This document shows, in pieces, positions 1 to 13,900 of a stretch of 64,000 nt of DNA. The DNA is taken from NCBI GenBank assembly GCA_036244855.1, contig BQKZ01001817.1, positions 14,813 to 78,812 of the forward strand, read 5' to 3'. The notes beneath the pieces are model-generated. The model did no database searches. It was not told the origin of the DNA and saw nothing but the letters and a program-made list of their open reading frames with translations. A program made the translations under genes and the position numbers. Every line of letters begins with the position of its first letter. Position 1 is the first letter of the stretch. The DNA is from Temnopleurus reevesii. Its lineage: Eukaryota > Echinodermata > Echinoidea > Temnopleuroida > Temnopleuridae.

Positions 1-691
1 TACATGTACATTGAGGCGGAATGGTCGAGTTCTGGTTTATTTGAAGAGCTTTATGAATGAAAACATTGTAATTTTTCTTAGCCCTCTCCTTGTCATAAAT
101 CTTTGCATGAAATTCAGAGGAAAAATCATGAAAAGTGGTAGTAGAAATGGAGCTTACGAAGAGAAGATGCTTTCGGTTTGATGGCTAGAGCCTTTCTAGA
201 CGTTCCCTACATCGTCTCTCTTTCAGCTTATATACTGAGCCAAAAATAGAAACTGATATATTTTCCTCCATTATACCAAATAAGGAGCCGACCCTGTGGG
301 CCAATAGCCAATCAGCGGAGAAGTGATTAATATGTACAGATAGTGGTATGAAACGGGCTCAGTGATTGGCTCACAGCGTAATTGGTTTGTGAACAGGTGC
401 ATGTCAACGCGTGAGTGGTCCATCGTGTGGGAACCAAATTATCATATATGCATATTCATGATGTTGATTCATTCGAGAAGGACGGACCTCGGTGTTTGTG
501 TGCATGCGCTAGCTGCGACCGGAGCGAGGGGGCCGGGTCGGTTTTGCAAATCAGCCTGGACCAGCTTATCAAAACATTTCCTATGTCACTCTAGAAATCG
601 GCTAGGTAACTTGCTTGAAACCTGCTGTATTTCTGGAGCCATTTTCTTCGGTTTTCTCGACTCTCGATCGGAAATTGGACGGTACTTAACC
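1..691 (+). promoter_or_regulatory. Upstream region, presumed promoter and 5' leader of KLF6/7
   Basis: This is the DNA immediately before the start codon. It carries four CCAAT motifs (listed separately), a locally GC- and CpG-richer patch at about 485-545 with a GGGGGCCGGG string, and no convincing TATA box at a fixed distance from a plausible start site. TATATAC at about 228 is the nearest candidate. The transcription start probably lies downstream of the CCAAT cluster, but no single site can be fixed from sequence. The KLF reading frame stays open from 362 to the start codon, which is unusual for a leader. Confidence 0.5.
301..385. promoter_or_regulatory. Cluster of four CCAAT boxes (NF-Y-like)
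   Basis: CCAAT lies on the + strand at 301-305 and 308-312, in the string CCAATAGCCAATCAG. ATTGG (CCAAT on the - strand) lies at 365-369 and 381-385. Four copies within 85 bp, 300-390 bp before the start codon, suggest a proximal promoter bound by NF-Y. Factor binding is inferred from the motif only. Confidence 0.5.
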
Positions 692-793
692 ATGGATGCG
701 TTACCCAGTGGTGGAATTTTCAGCGAGCTCGAAATTATCGGCGAAACAGGCTGCTTCTCGGCTCTCCCTTCGGTGGAAGAATCTTGGAGTCAG
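692..793 (+). CDS. KLF6/7: KLF6/7 coding exon 1: N-terminal conserved activation segment (residues 1-34)
   Basis: The start codon at 692 sits in a strong context (ACCATGG) and opens the peptide MDALPSGGIFSELEIIGE. This is followed by TGCFSALPSVEESWSQ, which ends exactly at the donor CAG|GTATGG. The segment matches the invariant KLF6/7 N-terminus: MD, a hydrophobic/acidic IF-EL- stretch, then FSALPS-EE-W. That region is the acidic activation domain in the family, and human KLF6/KLF7 first coding exons end at the same place. The exon is 102 nt and ends in phase 0, so it joins directly to exon 2 (SWSQ|HCLEME). The same reading frame is open upstream to 362, with a weak-context ATG at 401. I chose 692 because family homology begins exactly there and its Kozak context is far better. 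Confidence 0.93.
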
Positions 794-2584
794 GTATGGC
801 AAGAATATTATTATGAGTGGAAAACTACGATTTTTTTGTTGATTATTGAGCTTCTATTTTCTACAAAAAATGTTGTTATTTTCTAAAGAATATCTTAGTA
901 TACATCATTTGATCAATATCATACTGTGTGTCTGAAATTTAGAAGAGAAATATAATATTATTCAGGTAGAATTTTCTCACGTGTGAGCCCGTATACAGAG
1001 CTCAGTGTAGGTTTTTACTACGAGAGCTAGAAGCAGACTTTTCGAGACGGCCCCTCATTGAGGGATACACACACATCTGTGTGTATTCAGACCATTGCTA
1101 TACCATAGGTAGTGAGTGTGTAGTGGATTTTCTGTGTGTTGTATTGTAGGAGGCCTTTTTGAGGCATCCCTCTGCTCTGTCATGTATTTTTTCTTCCTCT
1201 GGTTCTGACTGTCAAACTCGAGGACATGAATAATGTCGAAGAAATTCATACCATTAACCTGTCTGGAACCTTTTCTACAATACGAGAGGGTAGAAATGCA
1301 TCACCAACACTGATTTGAGCTCGGAACCTTCGATAATACCAAGTATTGTTCTCTACATAAAATAAGAAAATCAATAACTCTTTGCTGAATAGTCTGTCAT
1401 TCGCTAGCATGATATTTCATGGCTTAGGAAGTATTATATCAAATTCATAAACAGAAAAAATGTAGATTTTGTATATTTAACACGAGTCTAGATTCACAAA
1501 TTGAGTTTAATGTAGAGATGAAGCCTTACAAAGAAGGTGAGGAACCTTGAAGGAGAAAAAGAAAGGATATTGATCAGGAAGTATTATGTAATTCCTCAAG
1601 CCAAGTCCGGAATAAATGATGTCATCTAACTGTAATGATAAGCTGTTGTCATGCGGTCAATATATCTTATCGTCATTTGCTAGTGACAGAGAGATCTGAT
1701 TTATATATGGTTTAAATCTAGTGATATTCAATTAGTTACAATTTATTTGATAATAAAAGCAAGATGTAGGCCTACAGTATTAAGATACTCTATATTTTTA
1801 TATATATCTACATTTTTTTTTGCAAAATCTAGTCAAAAGCAGCATTTCTTTTTTTTAATTTTTTTATTTTCATCATTTAGATTTTTAAATAAATGTATCT
1901 AGCCTATGGTTTATTCAATATGAACATCTGGATTGTTCCTTTCAAAACCCTCAATTTACAAATATTGGATGGATTTATGATTTGTATAGTTATTGTATGC
2001 TTGTCGGGATTGCTGGTGTTGCTTGTTTACATACAGCAATCTAATGTATATGATGTGATCAGACATCTTTGGCAAGAAGTACCAGCATATCTTTTTAGTC
2101 CTTTCACGTGATACAGGATCCTGTCAGCTCAGATCATATGATCCATAAATATCAATTGTCATGTAGGCTGACTTTCTCTATTTTTCTTTACTTCTTTACT
2201 TTACATGTGATATGTTGACCTTGCTGTCAGTACATGTCCGTTTATCTTCTGTAAAAATGTTTGTTTGATTTATTTACATTTTACATTTACCTTTTTTTGC
2301 TGCATTTGATTAAAAAAAGAATTAAAAAGAAGAAATAAAAGTTCTGTATTTGTATGCAATGTCTAGGCATACATGTACTCTAAGCTTATCATCCCCATTG
2401 ATGATGGAAAGTGGAAGAGCAACTTACCAAAAAAAGTAATTCAAAAATAGATTTGTGCATAATGACCTAGATATAGATGAAAATTATTGTAGTGAGAATA
2501 TGCTGGGTCATGCCTGTGAAAGCCATAACTTGAGAATAACACAGCCATGTTTTGACATCGCTCCAAACATCATAACCATTTTCC

Positions 2585-2585
2585 A

Positions 2586-2628
<43 letters not shown>

Positions 2629-2629
2629 G
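2585..2629. repeat. (CT)n microsatellite
   Basis: A nearly pure CT dinucleotide run with one TTT interruption near the middle, in intron 1. A similar shorter CT/TTCTC run lies at about 14968-14988. The short open frame through it is low-complexity and is not a gene. Confidence 0.9.
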
Positions 2630-5600
2630 TTTCATTAATATATGCATTCATTATGTCATGGATGTGTTTGTATTGATGTATCCATGATTAGACTAATGCA
2701 TGACACACTGTTTGCCTATCATAAGAAGATAGTAATTAATGCGAGCTCTCTTCATCTGTTGTGCAGAACTGAAGGTCACCTTTATGAAGCCCTAAATTGT
2801 GGCAATACCCAGTCAATCAGCTTTCTCTGTTCTGCTCTGATCCGCTCTTCGATCTATGACCAAGCGAGCTCACTCACTCACTAATTGTCCAAGCTCTGCA
2901 AATATAATGAATGGGCATTCTGCAATGCAGTTTTATTTTCGAAAAGGATTTTCAATGTCATTAATCTCCTGAGGCAGTCTGGTTTATTTCTTGGCATAAA
3001 GAGAGCATAATGAAATTATCTAAATCATGTTATTTATCAAACAATGCAAGCCATGCTTGACTACAATATAGGCACTACATACACTGTCTTTCATTTTACA
3101 ATTAAAGTTGTTCTGACTGTTTTTAACATAAACATGTATTTGTTTTCAATTCAGTGATTAATTCCAATAATAATGCTATTGGATGGTCAAAAATTACATA
3201 TTGAATTGATTGTCATAGCAATTTAAATATGAGAGAGAGGAGAGGGAAAAATTTTTTTTTGAAGATGCGTATAGGCCCCCTACATCAAAGATTATTCAAG
3301 TCTTGTAGTGACCTGGAACGTCACCATCCAAAAGATGTATCTGGGTCTTTGAACTAAAATCAGTCAAGACAGAAGACCTAGGCATATTTTGCTTGAGGTA
3401 TATTTTGCTTATGGCATTGGATTGCAGGCGCTACTAGCCACAATATCCATTTATCATTTTTAAGACTGCATTTGTTGTGACAGAAATTCAATTGCACACA
3501 ATTTTAAAATATTTTGTAGTATTTGTTATAGCTACAGGTACGCCTACATACATGTAGTTACCATCTCAATCTAACTGTTCATGTACTGTACACATGTAGT
3601 TTATATATGTGTACTGTAGGACCTGTATTTTTACCATGCTCAGTTTTATACCCTAAGTCTAGTCCACTTAATGTCTTTTTAATTGCCATTTTGATTTATT
3701 GCTTCAATTCTAAACTGAAGTACCTTTTTACAAGTAATTCTACAGCGCATAATAAATGTGACATTTATTAGGCACTTAAAGTGTATTGTGCAGAAATACA
3801 TATTTTGCTCGAAATAATTGTCTCCTAAATTAATTAGTAAACAAGGAAATGTTATTACAAATTGATATTAGACCAACTGTTTTTTGTTTTTGTGGGTAAA
3901 TGGCATTGCCCCAAATGACTCGCAATTTAAAGCATGTAAGCCTAGATCTACATAGTTTTATCCGGTATCCTATGTCTTTCCAAAATGTGAAAATATAAAT
4001 GTGAATAAAAATCAAGCATAAACCTAAAACTCTCAACCTGGCCATTGTGCCTGCAGTGTATATCATATAGGATTCATCAGCATTGACCCATACCATATTC
4101 CAATCAATATAATAACAGCGGCTTGCATGATATACTACCCCATACCTACTCTGTCCATCCCTATCTCCCAACATATGGTCACTGTCTGTCTAGTCTGAGT
4201 GCCATCCAATGGAAATAGTCTTTACAAATCAGACCCATTGATGGTTACTTATCGAGTAGCTTCATTATACAAAGTCTACATATGCATTAATATCGATTGC
4301 ATCAATTTTCGGTGAGACGGTAGATGAAAAGAATGCTTGCATCAAATTGAGTTGGTAGACTTGTTATAAAATGTTATGTTTGCATTAGAATGACCATAAC
4401 AATACTGTCTGCTTCTACAGACTATGTGCTTTAGAGATTATGCTCTTAATTACAGTACATTCTTCTATATCATCCATATATGGCAAGAAAACAATATGGT
4501 GTGGAAATATTCATGCAAATTAACGAAGCTAAATAATTGGCTTATTGCCAAGTTACCTCAGTGACTCATCTCTTGTTATTTATTCTGTGCGTGCAGTTGT
4601 AGACATTGCCAACATGTGCGTGGGTGATTCGTGTTTAGTTGAGGGGGGGGGGGGTGAGGGCTTGAGGTGTAAGTGATTTTTAATCAATATATATTTTCAT
4701 CTCATCATATGGCTCATATGATTATTTTCAGACATTTGTTTAGATAGGGACCTATTGCTAGGTACTGTTCATTTGTTATTAATCATACATATTCAACATC
4801 TCTACAAAGTTAATAACTAAAAAACCATATGGGTCTATTTTATCAATCTAAACATTGAATTTTCAATTCATATAGTTTAATGTGTATAGTTATGCTAACT
4901 TTGATGATTATAAGCTGTTAGGAGGAAAAATTGTAAAGAAATATAGAGCAATTTGGCCTATGCTGCTAATTGACACTTGTAGTTCTCTAAACCTTTGTGT
5001 AGATCTTCAAGTAGAAACCGAAAGTACGATTTGAATTTGCCACAACTTTATGGTAACAAATTTCTATGAATTCTTCTTTTGTAACACTGTACAAATATTT
5101 TGACCATTTAAAATAGACTGAGTACATGTATGTGGTATGTGGGTATAATTTGCCTTTTATGGTATGTAAGTTCGACAATCTCTCTTTTACCAAGAATTTC
5201 AGAATAGCATACATATTACTGCTATTGTAGTGGTTTATTAGGACAGTTGTTTGTACATTGTATACAAACTACATGTAAGTTAAACTAGCAACATTAATTT
5301 TAGAGTTTTATAAAGTGAGTGACATGACAAGTAACCTATTACATATAAGTTACCATTGAAAATCTACAGTCCAAATGTCTGTCATGTATTTTTCTCTAAA
5401 ACCATCACTTCATGAATACATGTACATGAATTACCATAAAGAAGAATTATAATGCATCTTCATTCCAATATGCTTTGCTGTTATGTAACTTGTGGTTACA
5501 TGTAGGTGTCCGATCCCAGTACTCCATTCACAGCGTTCCTTTGTGCTGTTAATAGAATAGTGTTTAATATTCAAGGGTATATCAAAAGAGCGCCAAATAG

Positions 5601-8135
5601 AAGGTCAACTGTGTTTGTTGTACTATTCAGTCAATACAAGATATTGATTTTCATCTCATTATAGCAATGTTGTTCATCTAATGTATGCAGATAAACTGCA
5701 TTCGTAATTAGGTAGTACAATATATTGCTTTCCGCTGATATTCAAATGCACATGAACTGAGCTTGAACTTTATCGCATTTCCAGTTTTAATTTCTTGAAT
5801 TTGAATTGCTAATTTGAAGATTACAATCCTTCATAATAAGTAATCCAAACTTTCTTTTTTGTTAGTTCTTAGCTTTGTTAAAGCTTGAATGTGAGCATTT
5901 GCATGCAAGATTATTTTTCTTCATACACTGATACTCTGAATTAATGGTTTGCATACAGTTACAATCATGATACATGGACATGTAGTTACAATTCATAAAG
6001 AAAAAATTGGGAAAACAGGATACGAGTAAACAAATAATAAAGTGCAATGCGTGAAGCATGCCAATGGGTGATTTTACTTCCTTATATTACTAAACTCTGT
6101 GTATATGTGTGATACCATATAAATACCAAATAGTGCTCTATCAAGTCTATGTGTAATGCCATGAACATAGACCAGCTCATTTCCTTGTTTGGTTTTTTAA
6201 AATTCCAGGTACTGTGTATCAAGTGTGAATTTGTAATAAAAGGAAATGGAAATAAATGTGATTATAGGCATAATGGGAAGTTTATTGTTCATTTCCAGAT
6301 ATGACCTGGTAAATAAACATTTGAGCTAAAATGGAAATTTAAAGATATTCAGGAATGGGTCCAAAATACTGAAAAAGTGAGAGTTGCCTTAAATGGATGT
6401 AATTTTAGCCAATTATTTTCTGAATGGTTTAGATTGAAAGATGTACTTGAACTGAAATTATTCCATGGATGAAGAAGACTAAAATGGTGACCTTGTGTTT
6501 TATATTGTCAGGATAAATACCCCTATGTATTCAGATCTGAGGAAAGTATGTGGAAGAAGTGCAGAATTTATGGGATAAAAAAATGCTTGTATAATATTGA
6601 CAGAAGATGTCTGACAAACATACTAGTGTGTTGGAGTGTTGGTTTTGGGTATATTTGTTTGGCAATGAGTCAAACCTTAGGGACTGACTAAGAGATAGAG
6701 AGAGAGGAAAAGAGAGCAAGAAAGAAAGAAAAATCCCATATCTTTGGACTTCATGCCTCAGTCTGAGACATGACTTGAATGCTTGTGAATCTGCACTTTG
6801 AACAAGGCTTTGCAACGCTAAGAAGCAGATTGTGAAGTACGTGCAAAAGGGCCCGATTCCCCTGGCCGCAACTCTAAAAAAGTGCATTCTTTCGAACTGA
6901 ATAACAGATGTAAATGGGGAAGACATTGTAAATTCAAACATGGACGATGTTTTGTCTCGGAGTTAAACCAGCTATTTCTTTTGTTTTGTTAAGATTTTGA
7001 TCTTGTTTGGAGAAGATCCCCCGGAAGATTCATGTTGTATTATTCAAACAAAGATTGCTTGAATAAGGTCCTCCCACGGTATTGTCAATAATCCAAATCA
7101 GAAATGATTGAGGGCTACATGTAGGTATGGAGTCAAATATTTTGAGATTTTCTATCTTTAGTCAGAGATGGAAAGAGTCTCATATTTCGCTGTGCCAATA
7201 TAAGTTTCAAAGGGGTACACAGATATTAAAAAAAATATTTGCCATCAGTATATAATTAACCTTTTTAAAATTTTTGTACTGCAATATTAAGAAAAATATG
7301 AAATATTTTATTAAAAAATGTTGCATGTAATAAAATCTATTCATGTCCATTCTACTATAGAAACACAGTTGCCCACATCAGTGTATTTTGAATTCTATTT
7401 GTGCATGTGTCTATCTGTATGCCCGTAATGTATTTTATCGATGTAACTGTCTATTCTGTCATCTAGAAATTAGTCATAAAATTTTATTTAGAGCAACAAT
7501 GCTTCATATATGTAGAACATTTATGCATAAAACCAGCTACTCACTGATACTGGTAGCAGAACCTTTTCAGGCCCTCATGAAATAAAATGGGTTATGGGTT
7601 AGATTCCCTATTCCATACTCAAGGATGTTGGGATGGTATCATCATGCATACATATTAAATTTCAATAAAATTACAGGTAGTTTGAAAGCCATGACGTATT
7701 AATGTATGTTTGATGATGCATCTAAAGAGCCTTGATAATCTTAAATCCTACATGTTACGTGTAGTTCAACAAGTAGCATCTTTTTAAATGTTTGAAATTT
7801 GTAACATATGTACTTAGCAGGATTTTATTAAAAAATATATAAATTTGTTTGTAATGCAATTGACCTGCAGCCGTAAAGTGTAACAATTTACACATCTATT
7901 GATTTCATTTTGCAACGCCTTCCCTTATTTAGTTAACGGAGCTCATTTTATTTTTGATTGTCACCCAAATATCTCTTCCAAAATTTACTCTATTTTCAAA
8001 AGAACAAATAAATGAAATTGCAAGTTAATGCTCCCATTTACTGGTGTCAAAGATAAAAAGATGGATCTATTTTTGAAATAGAGTCATCAAAGTTCCACAC
8101 ATATTTGCATATAAAACATGCACAGGTCTCCTTGA

Positions 8136-8178
8136 TACGACTTGATGTCGCCCTTAGTACGACTTGGTGTCTCCCTTT
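8136..8178. repeat. 22-bp imperfect tandem duplication
   Basis: TACGACTTGATGTCGCCCTT is followed 22 bp later by TACGACTTGGTGTCTCCCTT, differing at two positions. It is a small local tandem duplication in intron 1 with no associated coding frame. Confidence 0.75.
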
Positions 8179-10874
8179 AAGATGTCATGCCAGCAGCAAT
8201 CAGATCTTTGCCCTTGCCTAGTGATTCATGGCATAGGGTTTCACTCCGATGGAGTACAGAACATTTGGAGAACTCAGGCTCTCCCCTCTCTTCCAACAAA
8301 ATTTAATTTGGACACATTTCTTTCGGGCTGCAATTAGATGGAAGTGATTTTGATCCACCAAATAAAGCCAATATTGTAACCTCTTGCGCTTTGCCATTGC
8401 ATAGGGATATCTAGCCTTCGTCCAAGGCTGTTAGAGGAAATGTCAAATTTAATGTCATTATTGCTATAGCAGGAAATGTTTGACCCCCTTTTCAGGCCAA
8501 TTCATTGTGAAATTTTGATCCATCAAATGCCCTAGCTCTGATGGAGTATGGGAACAAATAGCAATCTATATATACGCCAGGCATCCTCCTCTTTTCTTTG
8601 CTGGGTTTGGATTGAGAAATACGGATTTCATTTTACAGTTCTTATTACCACAATCGGATGTGATTTTTCAGTAATAAATTTATTTGCAACAAGTATCAGT
8701 GCACATTACCTAGTTAAGTAAACAAGATAAATGTTTAAGCAAGCAGCCATTTAGTGCTCATTCAGAGTTTTTCAATTGATTTGATTTGGAAAGATATCCT
8801 ATTCTTTAGTGTAGTCTTTGGTCTGTCTTGTCAGGGGAGTATTTTCGTGGGTTTCTTTTTCCCCTGAAGATGTTACACCTCTGCAGTCCTGTACAATAGC
8901 GTCAAGGCTGAGCTACCACATGCTTTCCCACACAGTCTACCCACGCTTGCCCTTCAATGAAATTATACATTCCTCGTCTTTTCATCAAACAACTAGAAAT
9001 GCTCCATCCTGTTCAATATCGTTCAAACTCCTCTCAAACTATGCATTTTAGATTTTAGGAGTTCTTTTTTTATGAATTCTAATGGTGTATTGTAGTATTG
9101 ATTAGAATTGGTATTTATGTCAAGAGACCTCGGGGGCTGATCCAGATTCAAGTCAATAATATTTACCTACTCATCTCTTTTGCGGTCAAAATTTATTGAA
9201 ACCTCCTTTGGCATGAATTCATATTTTTTTCATACCATACATGTACAGTAAAGTGCTTCCAAAGTGACTGTTTATACAAGTTTGAAATTTATTAACCACA
9301 CATAATTTTCCCTTTGAATGAACACATTTATTATGCAGTGTGGGGTAATTGTGTAATCTGAAATTCCTCAAATATCTACCCGTTCAACTGTCCTGTTCAA
9401 GTATTATCATCATTGCTTATTACAATTGAAAATGACAAGAGATTTCTATGGTGAGGTAATATTTTATACAATTTCTTCCTATTTCCAAATTACACTCTTT
9501 CTGTGTGATCACTCTTCTGAACTTAACTATTTATTTACTTATTTATTTGTTTTATTTCAGTAGGGTTGCCCAGTCAGTGATCACAGCACTGTTTTTCACA
9601 GGGGCCCTACAAAACAATAAATTTATCCTGCTTGTTGAATGAAAATCATTATTATACATTGTACATTATACATTATAGGCCTACATGTTGGCTTGCATAG
9701 ATGTAGGTGGGCTTACACATAATTTGTTATTTATTCAAATAAAAACAAAATATGTGCAAACATAAGTTTTTCTGTTTATTTATAAAATTTTATTCACTGC
9801 TAAGTCTCAAGATAAATTTACGCAGCAAATTCAAACCTTTATTCTTATGCCCCTTAAATGATGCATTTGAAGATCCATGTTTATAGCTTCATCTAGATAC
9901 ATGTAGTATTGAGTCTGCATTCTATACTTCTCAAATAAGATTTTTCACATCACCAGTACTGTACATATAGTTGCTGGGCAACTGTACTTAACTAAACTCG
10001 TTGGAAAAATCCAACATAATTTTTTTAAATTCTTGCTCAAAAATTATATATTTGTTGTGAAGAAAGTGGGCTCTTATTGTAACAAATGAATTGGGCTATT
10101 TGTGTCAGGTGCATGTACATCTTTGTCAGAAGACTTTTGATTATTTCTTTTCATTCACCCTGAACTGAATCCATGGTGCAGTCTTACAATACAGAGGAGG
10201 ATTCAATTATTGTTTCTGGCTTTGTCACAAGTTGGTGTTAGTCAACAAACAATCGGGCCGAGAGTGGTTGTAGCCCAACTCCCTGGTTGTAGCATGGACA
10301 TGTGAATTGATACAGGCTGTCATCAATGCGATGAATACTAGGCAGGAATGCTGTCCTTTGGAAAGTGACCCATCATTACCATTGCTCTTTTTTACATTCA
10401 AGTCTCTGGTGTTTTTATTTGCGTTATATATTGCACTCAATAGCAAAGGTACCAATCTTCCGGTATCAACGAGGATATAAATTCAATTTTGAACCATCAA
10501 ACAAAAATGTGTGTACAAAGAGAAGGCATTATGACAATCATCATAATATATAATTCCTCCTGTCAGATATTATTCAATTCAGCTAAATTTGGTGATTCCT
10601 ACTGATGCCAAACATTGGCATCTCTGCAATGGAACTTGGGATTTTATTTTATTATTTTTTTTTTGGGGGGGGGACTCATGAATCATGCATTATTCATTCA
10701 CAAGATGCACACGTCGAATTGATATGTAGGCCTACAAAGTTGAACCATTCTATTTTTAGTTTGAGATATTTGTCACAGTGGTGTTGCGTTGACGCTTTCA
10801 TTCATGCAAACGATGTGTTAATACCTGGATGGTAGAATGGGTTTTTAAAGGGTGTGAACACGCTTGAAATCTGC

Positions 10875-10875
10875 T

Positions 10876-10902
<27 letters not shown>
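10875..10902. repeat. (CA)n microsatellite
   Basis: An uninterrupted CA dinucleotide run of about 14 units in intron 1. Confidence 0.92.
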
Positions 10903-10906
<4 letters not shown>

Positions 10907-13900
10907 CCTTGGTCTGGTCTGGAAAATAATGATTGCTTTCACAATTTTGACACAATTGATAGCATGAGTTCAGGGTCAGTTTTTTCTCAGTAAGTACATC
11001 TAACTTTGGTATCGCTGGGCCATCTCTGTCTTGGTTTTAACTTAAAAATCATTCAAGAATTTGGTTGACTTTAAACAGCTTGCAAAAATGTTTTTCAATG
11101 AATCTTAGAAATTTGTTTGTCAATTCAATCTCTAATGGAATTAATTTTAATCTGAAAACAAATTAAACAATAAGAAGACATTTTGACATGGTCATAGAGA
11201 TTGTTTCATGCATACATGCATTTAATTTCAATCTTTAGATCCAGGATAAAAGAAAAAGCAAAGTTAGAAGCTTCATCTATTGTGTCTGAGAAGGAAAAAT
11301 TAAAGGAAGAAATGCTGACTTTGACAATGACAAGGAGAAGCTCACAAATTAGATAAAGATAGAACTGGACGAATGAAACATACGGAAGAATAAGCACGTC
11401 CAGGTTGCTTACAAATATAAAAGAGATCATAACAAAACTGTCGTAAAGAGAGAAAGAAAAGCACGGAATACAATTGTGCATTTGATTGGAGCCATAGGGA
11501 AGATGACTGTCGGACAGCTGTTCACAGTTGGACACCGTGATAGTAAGGGAGACAAATTTGTTCGGATGAGCACGTTCTCAGCAGGCTGCAGGCTGACCCA
11601 TGTGAATTTCTTATTTCGTTGATTCCCCAGGCCACGATGAACATGCTGCGACCTTTCTCACACCAGCCGTGGATAGTTATTCCCCCTCAATAAGCCCGAG
11701 CAGTCAACCGCATTGTTTTAAAAGAAGTTGCGTAATTAGACTTTCAAAAATAATAAGCAAGTAGTTTTAACAGATGAAAATCTATGAAACACAGCATTTC
11801 ACAATCAAATTACACGTATGCACAATAATTAATTATTGAAAATGTGTGCAGAGTATTTAGCTTCCTCCAAGGTATTTAGGTAAAAAATGTGATTTGTCTT
11901 TTCTTCAAAGAGTCACTAATATGTATTATATTGCACACTGAGGCAGATATGTGTGAAAAGGTGAATTACTGCATAAGTAGTGCAGAAATGGAAATGAACT
12001 TGTGTGAGAACCAGCACTGACAGATATCTACACAAATACTAACATGCATATCTTGTTCCCAAGATATGAAAACAAACAATTCAGTCACTTTTGCTTTATT
12101 TGATAATTCATCATTTCCACCATATGGAGAGGGTCACAAGATTGAAAGTTGTTGATTTATGCATCCCTGGGCAACGCTCTTACTCTGACTGCAAAGTTCG
12201 TGTGAATCTGGTGAGCCCATGCTAGGAGTATAAAGTACTGTGAGAACCTTTCAGAAATTGTGTTTCCACTTAGAGATAACAAAAATAAAACCTTGTAAGA
12301 TTTTTTTCTCTCTCATCTCGCAGGGCTAAAAACGGGGTTGAGATAAAATTCTTCAACGTTTATGTATATATATCTTTACTAAATAAGAATGGAGTTTGTT
12401 GCAAAAGCTTCTAGCAGTTAATTCTATTTTGGTATCTACATGTATATTTGCTGACAATTTTAGGTAGGCTACTTCTCCTCTGTAAATATATCATAATTTT
12501 TAATTTCTGGAAGACTGCCCTTTTACCGGAAGGGAAGTTTCTAGTTGCGTCTCTTCTCTCTTTGATCCGAATTTGATGTCCTTCATTCCTGTTTATCCAT
12601 TTTAATGATGGGTTAGATAGAATATTATCATAAAAAGAAATGAGTTACAGTTGCAGAGTTGCTAACAGTTCCAGAATATGCAAGAGGTGTATTTCCATAT
12701 GAATTAAAGGGTTACATTACAAGTGTGGGTATTGTTGTTTTGTTTGCTTTCACTCATGTTCAGCTGTTACATTATTCACATTTTAATTTTGACCCCATCA
12801 TGCATTTTCTGGATTGGCCGGCATCTCTGCTTTCAGAAAAAGCTTGATGGAGATTTTCTCCACACTCGCATAAAATTGTCTGACTTATAATGAATAGTTT
12901 TCAAATATAATATTCCCTAATTTGAAACTAGAAAACAACTTCAAGAAGCCCAGGGTAACTTATACATTTGCAGGTCTGCGGCTGGGACTCCAGGGATTAC
13001 GATAGTCTGCTGGCCAGCTTCTCTCTGCAGCGAAACAAGGACATGCATTCAAAACTATGAAAGAGATGATAAATTTACTCTTATTTTTCTCATGAATGGA
13101 TGGAATATCTTCCCAATCGGAGTCTGCTAGTGCCTGTCTTAAGTCGTGGAGTTATTTCCGAAACCTCGGCAAGCATTTCCCACACACAGATTTCTTTTCC
13201 TCCATTCTTCTTGCTTCTGGAGTTTTTGTCAACATTATCCAAGTTAACAAAAGGTATTCCAGTCAATCAGCTTTTTGCTGCCGCATGAATAACCCCCTAT
13301 TATGTGGACTAACAATTGCGGTTTTCTGCTGGACAGAAAAAAAATCCTCTATTGAGGAAGAATAGATTTAGCGTTTGCTTTTGTGTCTGAAGAAAAGAAG
13401 CGAATTCCGATCTACCTCCCGCTTTCATTGCAGGATTCTTTCGCTCCACTTTTTTGCCTTAAGAGATTTAAATGTCCACATAGGCCACGGCACTTTTTGC
13501 AGCATGTATAGAGCGTGAGTCACTTCAGGGCTTCACAAAAATTATGAGAATAGTATCGTAATCAATCAAAATAGATAACTATAGGTATTCAGCAATTAAT
13601 GAGTATTTCTTTTCACACTTTTACAGAGTTGTGAACAATTAGACCCTTTTCAAGGTCTCTTTTTTCCTGACAGGAAATTGGCACTTTTTTGCCCAACATT
13701 CATGTGCATTTCTAGGAATTGCAATGTGTGTAATCCAAACCTAGGGATGTTGGTATGTTGAAAATTTAGATACTTTTTGGTGTTTAGTTGTCTTTGAATG
13801 CATATTCATGTTGACAAATCCGATTTGCTTTTGCATTAGGCTATGTAGTATCATTACAAATTCACTCAAACAATGTCAGAACCTATTTTACCTGCTAATT

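Noticed and set aside
362..886. A 174-codon plus-strand open frame read as one unspliced protein
   Set aside because: Only residues from the ATG at 692 to the splice donor at 793 match KLF6/7. The part after 793 is intron and the part before 692 has no recognised similarity.
6531..6941. 136-codon minus-strand open frame
   Set aside because: It is driven by a GA-rich stretch giving a Ser/Leu-rich segment, with no recognised domain and no splice or promoter context.
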